Of a stretch of DNA of 46,430 nucleotides, positions 15,211 to 25,600 are shown piece after piece (the stretch's first letter is position 1; each line of letters starts with the position of its first letter). Origin of the DNA: Alcanivorax sp. UBA4485 (GTDB lineage Bacteria > Pseudomonadota > Gammaproteobacteria > Pseudomonadales > Alcanivoracaceae); assembly GCA_002389055.1 (NCBI GenBank), contig DGNT01000134.1, forward strand, positions 1 through 46,430, in the 5' to 3' direction. Below the pieces are notes generated by a model. The model saw nothing but the letters and a program-made list of their open reading frames with translations, was not told the origin of the DNA and did not search any database. The position numbers and the translations under genes were made by a program.

Positions 15211-17582
15211 CGGGCGATCCTCGATGCGTTGAAGGTGACCAGCAACGAGCTGGCCGACATGCCCAGGGCGGCGGCCCAGGGCGGCACCAGCCCGGCCACC
15301 GCCAGTGGCACGGCGGTCAGGTTGTAGGCCAATGCCCAGATCAGGTTCTGACGGATGCCCCGGCGGCAACGGCGGGCCAGGGCGGGCAATACGGCCAGAG
15401 GCGCCAGCCCGGGGCGCAGGAGATACAGGCCGGCGGCCTGGCGGGCCAGGGTGCTGGCGTCGGCGGTGGCCACCGACACCGAGGCCGCCAGCAGGGCGGG
15501 GGCGTCGTTGATGCCGTCGCCGACCATCATTTGTGCGCCTTCCTCGGCCGTCAGGTGCTTCAGCCAGAGGCTTTTTTGCGCCGGGGTTTGTCGGGCACGC
15601 CAGTCGTCCAGGCCGAGGGTGCCGGCCAGCGTGGCTACCGCGCTTTCACCGTCACCGCTGGCCAGGCGCAGCCGCCAGCCCTGCTCGCGCAGCGCCGCCG
15701 TCACCGTCGCCGCTTCGCCCCGTGGCGCATCGCTGAGCCACAGGCGCAGACGCGGCCGGCCGTTCTCGGACAGCAGCAGACGGGTGGCGCCGCCCGGGCC
15801 CGCCGGGTCGTCCGCGTCCTCGTCCGGGTCCGGACCGATTCCCCAGCACTTGCCCCGGCGACGCCCTTGGGCGCCGTGACGCAGAACGTCCGCCTGACAC
15901 AGCGCCGGGTCCGCGGGGTAGGCGTCGAAAGCCCGGGCCAGCGGGTGAGGGTGATGTTGCTCCAGGGCGGCAGCGATGGACAGCAACGCCGCCTCGCTGT
16001 ACCCGTGCTCGCCCAGGCGCTGTTGCTGTACCACCCGAAACCGGCCACTGGTGAGCGTACCGGTCTTGTCGAACAGCACGCCGCGCAGGTCGGTGACCGC
16101 CAGCAGTTGGGCTGGGGAGGCTACCAGAATGCCGTGGCGCAACGCCGCGCCCAGTGCCCCGGAGACGCTCAGCGGCACGGCCAGGGCCAGGGCACAGGGG
16201 CAGGTGACCACCAACACCGCCAGGGCATGTTCAAATGCCGGTGCCGGGCCCGCCGAGCTGTGCAGGAAAAAGGTGATCCCCGCCAGCGCCAGCACCGCCG
16301 CCGTGAACAGCGGCGCCACCCGGCGCCAGTCGCGCACCATCGGCGGCGATTCCGACCGGGCGCGGGCGACCTGATCGGCAATCCGCGCCACCAGGCTGTC
16401 AGACGCGGGCCCGGCGGCCCGTACCCGCAGTGAGCCTTCCAGCAGACGGGCCCCCGCCTGAACGGTGTCGCCGGGGCCCTGGTTTCGCGGCAGCGGTTCG
16501 CCGGTGAGGGCGGCCTGCTCGACCTGGGCATGGCCTTCGACAATCACCGCGTCCACGGGGAGTACCTCGCCCTGGCCGATACGAAGCAGGTCGCCGGCCA
16601 CCACCCGGCGGCTGGGCACCCAGTGTTCGCTGTCATCGGCCTGGCGGCGCACTAACAGGGGCAGTGCATCCTTAAGCTGCTGCCAGGCGGCCCCCACCCG
16701 GTGCCGCTGGCGTTGCTCCAGCCAGCGGCTGAGCAACAGGAAAAACACGAACATGGCGGCCGAATCGAAGTACACGTGCTCACCGCCCAGCGCCATGTTC
16801 ACCAGGGAACCGCCCCAGGCCAGTAACAGAGCCAGCGCCACGGGCAGGTCCATACCCGGGCTGCCGGCGCGCAGCCCCCGCCAGGCGCCCTGCAAGAAGG
16901 GCCAGCCGGCGTAGAACACCACCGGTGTGGCGATCAGCAGCCCGACCCACCGGAACAACCACAGATACACCTGATCGCCGCCGTCGAAGACGCCGATATA
17001 CAGGGCGGCGGAATACATCATCGCTTGCATGGCGCCGATGCCCGCCAGAGCCAGGCGCCCCAACAGACGGCGCTCTTCCCGGCGCCGCTGGTCGCGGCCG
17101 CGCGGATCGCCGGGCAGCGATACACCGTAGCCCAACCGGTTGAGGCGTTCGGCCACGGCGGCGGGCACCCCGGCGTCCTGATAGGTGAGGGTCAGTTCCA
17201 TGGCGGCAAGATCGGTGCCCACCGCGCTAACCCCGGGAATAGCGGCGGCGGCCTTTTCGATCAACCAGCAGCAGGCGGCGCAATGCAGCCCCGACAGCGC
17301 CAGCGTCAAACGCCGTCCTTCCGGGGTCACGCTTTCATGCTCGGACAGCAACTCCGGCGACCGGAACAGCGCTAGTTGGCGTTCCCGTTCGTCCGGGTTG
17401 TCATCGATGGGCGGCGATGCGCCGCCGGTGCGCAGACGGTAATAGGTGTCCAGCCCCAGCTCATGGACCAGCGCCATGGCGCCGGCGCAACCCGGGCAGC
17501 AGACCGGCAGCCGGCGGTTCTCCCGCTCGACGTAAAGCGCCGGCGCCGCCGGTTCGCCGCAGTGGGCGCAGGCCAAAGTCAT
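15189..17582 (-). CDS. ccoI: copper-transporting P1B-type ATPase CcoI/FixI
   Basis: The 797-residue pump starts with a Cys-rich N-terminal segment (CAHCGE, then CCPGC near residue 30). A heavy-metal domain follows with the CAAC copper site at 101-104. The membrane metal site CPC (TCPCALALAVPL) is near residue 460, the phosphorylated Asp in DKTGTLTSG near 505, HPLARAF near 545 and GDGINDAP near 690. It exports Cu(I) across the inner membrane for the CuB centre of the oxidase rather than for detoxification; the locus supports this. The ATG at 17582 overlaps the fixH stop as ATGA. Confidence 0.94.
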   Translation of the reverse strand: MTLACAHCGEPAAPALYVERENRRLPVCCPGCAGAMALVHELGLDTYYRLRTGGASPPIDDNPDERERQLALFRSPELLSEHESVTPEGRRLTLALSGLHCAACCWLIEKAAAAIPGVSAVGTDLAAMELTLTYQDAGVPAAVAERLNRLGYGVSLPGDPRGRDQRRREERRLLGRLALAGIGAMQAMMYSAALYIGVFDGGDQVYLWLFRWVGLLIATPVVFYAGWPFLQGAWRGLRAGSPGMDLPVALALLLAWGGSLVNMALGGEHVYFDSAAMFVFFLLLSRWLEQRQRHRVGAAWQQLKDALPLLVRRQADDSEHWVPSRRVVAGDLLRIGQGEVLPVDAVIVEGHAQVEQAALTGEPLPRNQGPGDTVQAGARLLEGSLRVRAAGPASDSLVARIADQVARARSESPPMVRDWRRVAPLFTAAVLALAGITFFLHSSAGPAPAFEHALAVLVVTCPCALALAVPLSVSGALGAALRHGILVASPAQLLAVTDLRGVLFDKTGTLTSGRFRVVQQQRLGEHGYSEAALLSIAAALEQHHPHPLARAFDAYPADPALCQADVLRHGAQGRRRGKCWGIGPDPDEDADDPAGPGGATRLLLSENGRPRLRLWLSDAPRGEAATVTAALREQGWRLRLASGDGESAVATLAGTLGLDDWRARQTPAQKSLWLKHLTAEEGAQMMVGDGINDAPALLAASVSVATADASTLARQAAGLYLLRPGLAPLAVLPALARRCRRGIRQNLIWALAYNLTAVPLAVAGLVPPWAAALGMSASSLLVTFNASRIARWQSSSC

Positions 17583-18091
17583 CCCGGCGCGGCCCCGGTA
17601 CCGATGCGGAGGGTCGAGGCCTCCAGACTGACCCGCCGGCTGAGGCGCCAGCGGCCGTCCGGGGGCATCACCGTAATGGTCCATTCACCGCTGGCCGGGA
17701 TCGCGTCCGCGGGACCGTAGCCGCCGTCGCCGTGATGTTGGAGCAGCAGCCGCCGATCCCGTTCCGCGAACACTGGATGGCGCAGGGTGATTTCCAGTTG
17801 CTCCGGCCAGGGCAGGGTCAGTTCGCTGTGCAAACGCAGCCCCTGTTGGCGGTCGATGTCCAGCCACAGGCCGAGAAATTCCGCCCGGCGCTCCTCTTCC
17901 AGCGACCGGTTGATCGCCTTGCCTTCTTGGTACCAGTGATCGGCGACCGTGGCGTCGGCGTGGGTAATGGCGATCGCCAGCGTGGTCAAGCCGCCGACCA
18001 CCGACGCCGCCGGCAAGGCAATCACCAGCCATACCAGCCCATGGCGATACCAGGGGCGCTGGGGATCAGGGCGCGATGAAACGTGCCTCAT
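17579..18091 (-). CDS. ccoH: FixH/CcoH cbb3 oxidase assembly protein
   Basis: The 170-residue protein has one membrane helix near residues 18-42 and the family segment DHWYQEGKAINRSLEEE directly after it, followed by a periplasmic beta-rich domain. CcoH associates with CcoN and stabilises the assembling oxidase. The ATG at 18091 lies inside the ccoG 3' end (26-nt overlap) and has GGAG about 8 nt upstream. The 3' end overlaps the ccoI start (ATGA). Confidence 0.9.
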   Translation of the reverse strand: MRHVSSRPDPQRPWYRHGLVWLVIALPAASVVGGLTTLAIAITHADATVADHWYQEGKAINRSLEEERRAEFLGLWLDIDRQQGLRLHSELTLPWPEQLEITLRHPVFAERDRRLLLQHHGDGGYGPADAIPASGEWTITVMPPDGRWRLSRRVSLEASTLRIGTGAAPG

Positions 18092-19463
18092 GGGTGGTCT
18101 CCATCGTGGCGGGGGATTCGCTGCGTACCCGGAAGCGAACCGTGGCGGAACGGACGTCGCCGGCATAGGGATCACCGCTGACGGTCACCGGCAGGCTGCG
18201 GTGCTCGCCGCCGGCCAGGGTAAAGTCCGGATTGCCTTGCACCAGGGTCAGGCCCTCGGGCGCCTCCAGGCTGAGCCGGTAATAGTGGCTGTGCTGATCC
18301 TTGTTGAGGATCTCCAGCCGGTAGCTGTTTTCGATGCGTCCGTCGGCGGTGAGCCGGTAGAGCTGGTTCCGATCACGCAGCACGTCCACCTGCAGCGGCA
18401 CCCGTTGGATCAGGCCGGCGGCGAACCAGCCCATCAGCAGCACCATCACCAGTCCGTAGCCGATCAGGCGCGGCCGCAAAATCCGGCTACGCCGGCCGTC
18501 CAGGGTGTTCTCCGTGGTGTAGTCGATCAGGCCACGGGGGCGGTCGATACGCGCCATCACCTGGTCGCAGGCGTCCACGCAGGCGGCGCAGGTGATGCAC
18601 TCGTACTGCAGCCCGTCGCGAATATCGATGCCGGTGGGGCAAACCTGCACGCACAGCCCGCAGTCCACGCAGTCGCCGGCCGGGTCGTCCCGCGACGATT
18701 TGCGCGCGCCCCGCCGGCGCGGTTCACCCCGGGCCCGGTCGTAGGACACCACCAGGGTGTCGCGGTCGAACATCACGCTCTGAAAGCGGGCGTAGGGACA
18801 CATGTACAGGCAAACCTGCTCGCGCATAAAACCGGCGTTGCCGTAGGTGGCGACGGTGAAAAAGCCGGACCAGAACAGGGTCCAGCCGGCCACCTCGCCG
18901 CTGGCGAAGGCCGGCAGCAGCTCGCGGATGGGGGTGAAATAGCCAACGAAGGTGACGCCGGTGGCCAGCGCCAGCGATAGCCATAAACCGTGCTTAACGC
19001 CGCGCCGCAGGAGTTTCTCCAGACCCCAGGGCGCGCGGTCCCACTTCAGGCGCCGGTGGCGGTCGCCTTCGCAGCGTTGTTCGATGGCCATGAACAGGCG
19101 GGTCCAGGCGGTTTGCGGGCAAACGTAACCGCAGTAGACCCGTCCGGCGAAGACCGTGACGAAAAACAATCCCAGCGCCGCGATGATCAACGCCCAGGCC
19201 AGGAACAAGAAGTCCTGCGGCCAGAAAGTGATGCCGAAGATATGGAAGCGGCGTTCCGGCAGATCAAACAGAATCGCCTGGCGCCCGTTCCAGGTCAGCC
19301 ACGGAAGAACCAGATACAAAGCCACCACCAAACGCACGCTGGTGTCGCGCAGGCGCTGGTAGTGGCCTTTCACATCCTTGATCTGGATGCGCCGGCGCTT
19401 GGCGTACAGCCCGGAACCGCCGTCCGGGCTGAGATCCTGGCTGGGAATGCGACCTGAATTCAT
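18066..19463 (-). CDS. ccoG: CcoG/FixG ferredoxin-type cupric reductase of the cbb3 locus
   Basis: The 465-residue protein has an N-terminal region with membrane helices, including YCGYVCPQTAWTRLF, and LYMCPYARFQSVM. Two [4Fe-4S] binding motifs follow near residue 265: CVDCGLCVQVCPTG and CITCAACVDAC. A last membrane helix near 330 and a periplasmic Ig-like C-domain complete it. CcoG is known to reduce Cu(II) to Cu(I) for the CcoI route. It is coupled to ccoP by an ATGA overlap. Confidence 0.94.
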   Translation of the reverse strand: MNSGRIPSQDLSPDGGSGLYAKRRRIQIKDVKGHYQRLRDTSVRLVVALYLVLPWLTWNGRQAILFDLPERRFHIFGITFWPQDFLFLAWALIIAALGLFFVTVFAGRVYCGYVCPQTAWTRLFMAIEQRCEGDRHRRLKWDRAPWGLEKLLRRGVKHGLWLSLALATGVTFVGYFTPIRELLPAFASGEVAGWTLFWSGFFTVATYGNAGFMREQVCLYMCPYARFQSVMFDRDTLVVSYDRARGEPRRRGARKSSRDDPAGDCVDCGLCVQVCPTGIDIRDGLQYECITCAACVDACDQVMARIDRPRGLIDYTTENTLDGRRSRILRPRLIGYGLVMVLLMGWFAAGLIQRVPLQVDVLRDRNQLYRLTADGRIENSYRLEILNKDQHSHYYRLSLEAPEGLTLVQGNPDFTLAGGEHRSLPVTVSGDPYAGDVRSATVRFRVRSESPATMETTHEARFIAP

Positions 19464-20362
19464 GGCTGGGACAATCCGTACACGTAGGCGGCGAGCACAT
19501 GGAGCCGCTCTTCGCTGAGCACCGATTCATGGGGCGGCATCCGGCTGCTCCGGCCTTCCCGGATGGTGGTTTCGATGTCCTCCAACCGCGCGCCGTGCAA
19601 CCAGACGCCGTCGGTCAGGTTGGGGGCGCCGAGGGCCTGGTTGCCGCGTGCGTCCTGCCCGTGGCAAGCGGCGCAGACGGCGAAGCGGGGCGCGGCACGC
19701 TCCACGGATGCGGCCACTTCCGGCTTGTCCTTGATGGCCGGACGGCTGAGGCTTTGCACGTACAGGGCCATATCCCGCACCGCCTGGTCGGTGCCGCCAA
19801 CGGCGGCCGCCATGGGCGGCATCTGGCCGTGGCGACCGTCGCGAATGCTGGTGAGAATGGCCTCGGCGCTGCCGCCGTAGAGCCAGTCATCGTCGGTCAG
19901 GTTGGGGTAACCCTTGGCGCCCCGGGCGTCCGAGCCGTGGCACAGGGCGCAGTTGTTGGCGAACAGGCGACCGCCCACATCGCGGGTCTCCGGGTAGGCG
20001 TGCAGCTCTTCGATGGGCACTTTGGCGAACTGCTCGAATAGCGGCTCGGTCTGTTTGTTCACCCAGGCCACTTCTTCCTGCCACTGACTCACACTGCTCC
20101 AGTTGAGCAGCCCGCCGAACCGGCCGAGCCCCGGGTAAAGCACCAGATAGACCACCGAGAACAGCAGTGTCAGAACGAACAGGTAGAGCCACCAGCGCGG
20201 CAGCGGTTGGTTACGTTCCTGAATGCCGTCGAAGCTGTGCCCGGTGGTCTCGCTGCGGGTTTCCTCCGGTGTCATGCGCAGGTTGGCAAACAGAAGGAAC
20301 GCGCAGCCGACCAGATTGAGCACCACGATGGCGATGATGTAAAAGCTCCAGAAGTCGCTCAT
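19460..20362 (-). CDS. ccoP: cbb3 oxidase diheme subunit CcoP
   Basis: The 300-residue subunit has an N-terminal membrane helix (MSDFWSFYIIAIVVLNLVG), a second near residue 60, and two periplasmic cytochrome c domains. The heme motifs are CALCH and CAACH, with probable Met ligands in GQMPPM and SRMPPH. It passes electrons from cytochrome c to CcoO. The ATG at 20362 overlaps the ccoQ stop (ATGA) and the 3' end overlaps ccoG the same way. Confidence 0.95.
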   Translation of the reverse strand: MSDFWSFYIIAIVVLNLVGCAFLLFANLRMTPEETRSETTGHSFDGIQERNQPLPRWWLYLFVLTLLFSVVYLVLYPGLGRFGGLLNWSSVSQWQEEVAWVNKQTEPLFEQFAKVPIEELHAYPETRDVGGRLFANNCALCHGSDARGAKGYPNLTDDDWLYGGSAEAILTSIRDGRHGQMPPMAAAVGGTDQAVRDMALYVQSLSRPAIKDKPEVAASVERAAPRFAVCAACHGQDARGNQALGAPNLTDGVWLHGARLEDIETTIREGRSSRMPPHESVLSEERLHVLAAYVYGLSQP

Positions 20363-20523
20363 GGGCGCTCTCCTTGCGGGTTCCGGCGGTCTTTGTTGTC
20401 GGTGCGCAGGGGAATCTCCCCGAGTGCCTGGTAGTCGCGTTTGCGGCCCGGCCGGTACACCCAGGCCACCAGGGCGATAAAGGCGACAAAGAAGATCACG
20501 GTGATCACGGCGTGGTAATTCAT
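20359..20523 (-). CDS. ccoQ: cbb3 oxidase small subunit CcoQ
   Basis: The 54-residue protein has a single N-terminal membrane helix (VITVIFFVAFIALVAWVY) followed by a basic cytoplasmic tail beginning RPGRKRDYQ, typical of CcoQ/FixQ. It stabilises the oxidase, particularly the CcoP interaction. ATGA overlaps occur at both ends. Confidence 0.92.
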   Translation of the reverse strand: MNYHAVITVIFFVAFIALVAWVYRPGRKRDYQALGEIPLRTDNKDRRNPQGERP

Positions 20524-21155
20524 GGACGTTGCTCCCGCCGGGCCTGGCCGAGGGACAGCAGGTAGGCCACCAGGGCGTCTTCCTCGGTGGCGTCCGCCCA
20601 TTCCCCTCCAACCTTGGCCATTTGCGCTTCGATATCCTGGTCGCTGTACGGCACCCCGAACTGCTGCTGGAACACTTTCAGCGTGCGCGCCATGGTCGAC
20701 CAGTCCACGGTGGCGTGCTGCAGCCAGGGGTAAGCCGGCATGTTGGATTCCGGCACCAGCGCGCGCGGATCACGCAGGTGCTCGCGGTGCCATTGTTCGG
20801 TGATCGGGCGCAGGCCGACCCGGTCCAGGTCCGGGCCGGTGCGTTTGGAACCCCACAGGAACGGATGCTCCCAGACGTCCTCGCCGGCCACGGTGTAATC
20901 GCCGAAGCGTTCGGTTTCCGCGCGCAGCGGCCGCACCATCTGCGTATGGCAGACATGGCAGCCTTCGCGGATGTAGACGTCGCGTCCGGCCATCTCCAGG
21001 GCCGAGTAGGGACGCAGGGTGGAGATCGGCTCGGTGGTGGCTTTCTGCCAGAACAGCGGCACGATTTCCGCCAGGCCGCCGAAGCTCACCGCCACCAGGA
21101 TCAGAACGATCATCAGGCCGATGTTCTTTTCGATAACCGCGTGGTGATTGGCCAT
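20520..21155 (-). CDS. ccoO: cbb3 oxidase monoheme subunit CcoO
   Basis: The 211-residue subunit starts with a membrane helix (residues 12-32) and carries one covalent heme motif, EGCHVCHTQM. The conserved segment RTGPDLDRVG follows, and the likely Met ligand is in PESNMPAYPWL. It accepts electrons from CcoP and passes them to the low-spin heme of CcoN. It starts 2 nt after the ccoN stop and ends in an ATGA overlap with ccoQ. Confidence 0.95.
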   Translation of the reverse strand: MANHHAVIEKNIGLMIVLILVAVSFGGLAEIVPLFWQKATTEPISTLRPYSALEMAGRDVYIREGCHVCHTQMVRPLRAETERFGDYTVAGEDVWEHPFLWGSKRTGPDLDRVGLRPITEQWHREHLRDPRALVPESNMPAYPWLQHATVDWSTMARTLKVFQQQFGVPYSDQDIEAQMAKVGGEWADATEEDALVAYLLSLGQARREQRP

Positions 21156-21157
21156 GG

Positions 21158-22588
21158 TTACGCCGCCTCCCTGAGGACATTAAGGTCGCCGTTGTCGTCC
21201 CGGTCGCCGCGCACCGTGCGCCATACGTTCACCGCCATCAGCACGGTACCGGCGAGGAACAGGACGCCGCCCAGCAACCGCACCACATAGAACGGCTGGC
21301 GCTCTGAGAGCTCCTGGATGAAGTTGTAGGTGAGGGTGCCGTCGTCGTTGACCGCCCGCCACATCAGGCCCTGCATGATCCCCGACACCCACATGGCGGC
21401 GATGTAGAGCACCGTGCCGATGGTGGAAAGCCAGAAGTGCACATTGATCCAGCCCACCGAGAACATTCGGCGGCGGTCGAACAGCCGCGGCGTCATCACG
21501 TAGACGGCGCCGAAGGTGATCATCGCCACCCAGCCCAACGCGCCGGAGTGCACATGGCCGATGGTCCAGTCGGTGTTGTGGCTGAGCGCGTTGACGGTTT
21601 TGATCGACATCATCGGGCCTTCGAAAGTGCTCATGCCGTAGAACGACAGGGCGACGATCAGAAAGCGGATGATCGGATCGGTGCGCAATTTGTGCCAGGC
21701 GCCGGAGAGGGTCATGACACCGTTGATCATGCCGCCCCAGCTGGGTGCCAGCAGCACGATGGAGAACACCATGCCCACGGATTGCGCCCAGTCGGGCAGG
21801 CTGGAGTAATGCAGATGGTGGGGGCCGGCCCACATGTACACGGCGATCAACGCCCAGAAATGCACGATCGACAGCCGGTAGGAGTAGATCGGGCGCTGCG
21901 CCTGCACCGGCACGTAGTAGTACATCATGCCGAGGAAACCGGCGGTCAGGAAAAAGCCCACCGCGTTATGCCCGTACCACCACTGCACCATGGCGTCGAT
22001 GGCACCGCCGTAGGCGGAGTAGGATTTGGTCAGCGATACCGGAATCGCCGCGCTGTTGACGATATGCAGCAACGCGATGGTGATGATGAAGGCGCCGTAG
22101 AACCAGTTCGCCACGTAAATATGGCTGGTGCGCCGACGGGCGATGGTGGCGAAGAACACCACCGCGTAGGCCACCCACACCACCGCCAGCAGCAGGTCGA
22201 TGGGCCACTCCAGCTCGGCGTATTCCTTGGCGCTGGTGAAACCCAACGGCAAGCTGATCGCGGCCAGCACGATCACGGCCTGGTAGCCCCAGAATACGAA
22301 GGCGGCCAGGCGCGGAAAGGCAAGGCGGGTTTCACAGGTGCGCTGCACCACATACAGCGAGGTGCCGATCAGTGCGCACCCGCCGAAGGCGAAGATCACC
22401 GCATTGGTGTGTAACGGCCGCAGGCGGCCAAAGCTCAACCAGGGCAGGTTGAAATTAAGGGCGGGCCAGGCAAGCTGCGCGGCGATCCACACGCCGACCA
22501 GCATGCCCACCACTCCCCAGACCACGGTGGCCACCGTGAATTGCCGTACCACTCGGTAGTGGTAGGGCGTGCCGCTGCCATCTCGCAT
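21158..22588 (-). CDS. ccoN: cbb3-type cytochrome c oxidase catalytic subunit CcoN
   Basis: The 476-residue protein has about twelve membrane helices and all cbb3 catalytic marks. The first low-spin heme His is in LHTNAVIFAFGG. The CuB His is in WWYGHNAVGFF, with two more in AGPHHLHYSS and the nearby Tyr (SYRLSIVHFWAL) available for the cross-link. The heme His pair is in TIGHVHSGALGW. It reduces O2 with high affinity and pumps protons. GGAAGGG lies upstream of the ATG and an FNR box lies about 66 bp upstream. It is the first gene of the ccoNOQP-GHIS run. Confidence 0.96.
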   Translation of the reverse strand: MRDGSGTPYHYRVVRQFTVATVVWGVVGMLVGVWIAAQLAWPALNFNLPWLSFGRLRPLHTNAVIFAFGGCALIGTSLYVVQRTCETRLAFPRLAAFVFWGYQAVIVLAAISLPLGFTSAKEYAELEWPIDLLLAVVWVAYAVVFFATIARRRTSHIYVANWFYGAFIITIALLHIVNSAAIPVSLTKSYSAYGGAIDAMVQWWYGHNAVGFFLTAGFLGMMYYYVPVQAQRPIYSYRLSIVHFWALIAVYMWAGPHHLHYSSLPDWAQSVGMVFSIVLLAPSWGGMINGVMTLSGAWHKLRTDPIIRFLIVALSFYGMSTFEGPMMSIKTVNALSHNTDWTIGHVHSGALGWVAMITFGAVYVMTPRLFDRRRMFSVGWINVHFWLSTIGTVLYIAAMWVSGIMQGLMWRAVNDDGTLTYNFIQELSERQPFYVVRLLGGVLFLAGTVLMAVNVWRTVRGDRDDNGDLNVLREAA

Positions 22589-22619
22589 GATGTTTCCCTT
22601 CCGGTTTCAGGCGGCCGCA

Positions 22620-22661
22620 AAGGTAGCAGCGCGGAAGGGTCGGTCTATTGACCTGCATCAA
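22620..22661 (-). promoter_or_regulatory. FNR/ANR-dependent promoter of ccoN
   Basis: The FNR box is at 22648-22661 (plus strand TTGACCTGCATCAA; minus strand TTGAT-N4-GTCAA), one mismatch from consensus. A TACCTT -10 candidate at 22620-22625 is at the spacing expected for a class II FNR promoter, placing the transcript start near 22613. The box overlaps the TGA stop of the upstream RND pump gene (22658-22660). Confidence 0.78.
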
Positions 22662-25600
22662 GGTGAGGCAGGGCGGCGCTCGGTGAGACGCAACACCGTG
22701 GCGGTGAGCGCGGGCAGGAAGGTCACCGTGATGATGGCGGTGCCCAGCAGGCCGAACAACACGATGGCGCCGACGCCGCGATACAGCTCGGTGCCTTCGC
22801 CGGGAATCAGCACCAGCGGCGCCAGACCGCACACCGTGGTGATGGTGGTCATGGCGATCGGCCGCAGCCGCGAGCGCACCGCCTCACTGACCGATTCGGC
22901 CACGGCCATGCCGCCACGCCGATTGGTGAGCGCCTCGTGCACGATCAGAATCGGGTTGTTGACCACCGTGCCCATGAGGATCAAAAAGCCGAGCATGGAG
23001 ATCATGTCGAACGGCTGGCTGAACCCGGGCAGGCCCACCAGCGGCATCAATTCGCCCAGGCCGTTGAGCAGCGCCAGACCCAGGATGCCGCTGGCGATGC
23101 CCACCGGAATGGTGGTCATGATCAGCAGCGGGTAGCCCCAGTGGGTGAAGATCGCCACCAGCAACAAATACACCAGTAACACCGCCACCACATAGTTGCC
23201 GCCGAGGGCCTCCTGGGTGGCCTGCAGCTGGTCGCTGGCGCCGGAGATATCCACGTTCACCTCCGGCGGAATTTCGCCGGCTTCGCGCAGGGCGCCGATC
23301 ACATCGTTGCGCACCATGGCGACGCCGGTTTCCAGTGCCACGGAGCGTGGCGGAATAATGTTCAGCGTCACGGTTCGGCGGCCGTTGACCCGGCGCACGC
23401 TGCTGGTATCCACGGTTTCCACCAGCCGCGCCACCGAGGACAGCGGCACGGTGGCGCCCTGGGGCGTGTGCACCGGCAGCGAGGGCAGGGCGGCCAGGTC
23501 CGGATCGACCCCGGCGTTGCTGTAGGCGTAGATGTCGACCTTGTCGTCGCCAAGGAAAAACTCATCCATGAAGGCGCCGTCGGTGAGCGCCGCCACGGTG
23601 AAGCCGATGTCGACGGCGCCCATGCCCAGCTCGGCGGCTCTTTCCCAGTCGGGGCGCACCTCAAGGAGCGGCTGGGCCAGGGACAAGCTGGCCGGCTGGC
23701 TCTGGATGCGCGGGTTCTCGAACACCGCTTCGGCGCGCCGGTAGGCGGTTTGCGCCACTTCATAGAGGGTCGCCAGATCATTGCCCGAGATATCCAGATT
23801 GACGCTGCGGGTGCCGCCGTCGTTGCTGGAGATAATCGAGCCGCGCGCGGCGAAGGCGCGCATGCCGGGGTAGCGTTCGTAATAGGCGGTGATGGCGTCC
23901 ATCAGCGCTTCCATATGATCCGGATCCACCGGCTCGGCGATGATGCGCAGGCTCTGGGCCTCGATGGACAGGTTCAGGTAGCGGATCGGCGGTGCCGGCA
24001 GCTCGCCGCGCTCCCAGGCGGCCGGGTCGGCGTCCACCATGGGCAGAAAGTGGGCCTGTACCTCTTTACCGATTTCCACCATGGCGTTCAGGTTATAGCC
24101 CGGCGGCGCGTTCATGGAGGCGAAGGTCTTGGCTTCCTCGCCCTCGGGCAGATACTCCGCCGGCGGCGTGAGCAGCACCAGCACCAGGGCGCCGCCGGTA
24201 ACCGTGGCGGCGATGGTCGCCAGGCGCCGGGGCGCGGTGGCGCTGAGCCAGTGGGAGAGGGCGTGCACGCGCCGCAGCCAGCCGCTGTCCTGGCCGTCAT
24301 GGTCGAATACCGCGCGGAAATCAAGGCGCGCCGCCAGCGTCGGAATCACGGTCATCGCCACCAGCATGGAGATCAGAATCGACGCGGACACGGCGATGGC
24401 GATGTCCGAATAGAGCTGCCCGGCTTCCTGGGCGATGAACACCACCGGCAGGAACACCAGCACCGTGGTCATGGTGGAGGCGAACACCGCCGGCCACACC
24501 TTGCGGATGCCTTCCACCGAGGCGCGGAACCGGTCCAGCCCCTTGCGCCGCTCGATCTCGATGCTCTCCAGCACGACGATGGAGTTATCCAGCGTCATAC
24601 CGATGGCGAACGCCACCCCGGCCAGGGAGATCACATTGATGGTGCGCCCGGCCAGCAGCAGGCCCAGGAAGGCGGCGATGGTACAGATCGGGATGCCCAC
24701 CACGCCCACGGCGGTGACACGCACCGAACGCAGGAACAGGAACATCACCAGGGTGGCGAACACCGCGCCGATCGCCAGGTTGGTCCAGACATTGGCCACC
24801 GAGGCTTCCACGTAGCGCACGTCGTCGGAGATCAGCGACATGCGCATGCCGGCGGGTTCCAGCACCTCCTGGTTGATCAAATCGACCTGATCGAACATGG
24901 CGTACTTGATGTCGATCACGTTGGAGCCGGTTTCGCGGCGTACCGCCAGGCTGATCACCGGCTCACCGTTGACGAACGACTCAGCACGCACCGGGAAATG
25001 GTCCAGCTCCACCGTGGCCACGTCGCGCAGACGGATCACGCTGTCCTGTCGGCGCTCGAGAATCAGGTCCAACAGCTGCGGCACCTGGTCGAAACGCCCC
25101 ACGGTGCGCAGCAAATATCGCCGCTTGCCGCTGTCCACCTCGCCGCCGGACACGTCCTGGTTGCGGCTTAGCAACGCCTCGCGCACCTGCATAACGGTGA
25201 AGCCCCGTTCCGCCAGCTTTTGCGGGTCCAAAAGCACGCGTATCTGCCGCTCGGCGCCGCCGCGCAGCTCCACCTGGGAGACGCCGTTGACGCTTTCCAT
25301 GCGGGTACGGACGTTGTCGTCGATAAAGTCCCGCATCATGTCCATATCCAGGTCTTTGGGATTGCCTTCCTGGGGCGAGACCCGGTAGTACATGAACGCA
25401 TTGGCGGAAAACGACGTGGACAGAATACGCGGCTGGTCCACGTTGTCCGGGTAGGAAGGCACCTGGCTGAGCGCATTGTTGACGCGGATCAGTGTCTCGG
25501 TGATGTCCACGCCGAACGGGAATTCCAGCTCGATTTCCGCGTCACCGCTGCGCGCGGTGGCGGTAAGACGGCGCAGATTGGGAATATTGCGCAGGTACTC

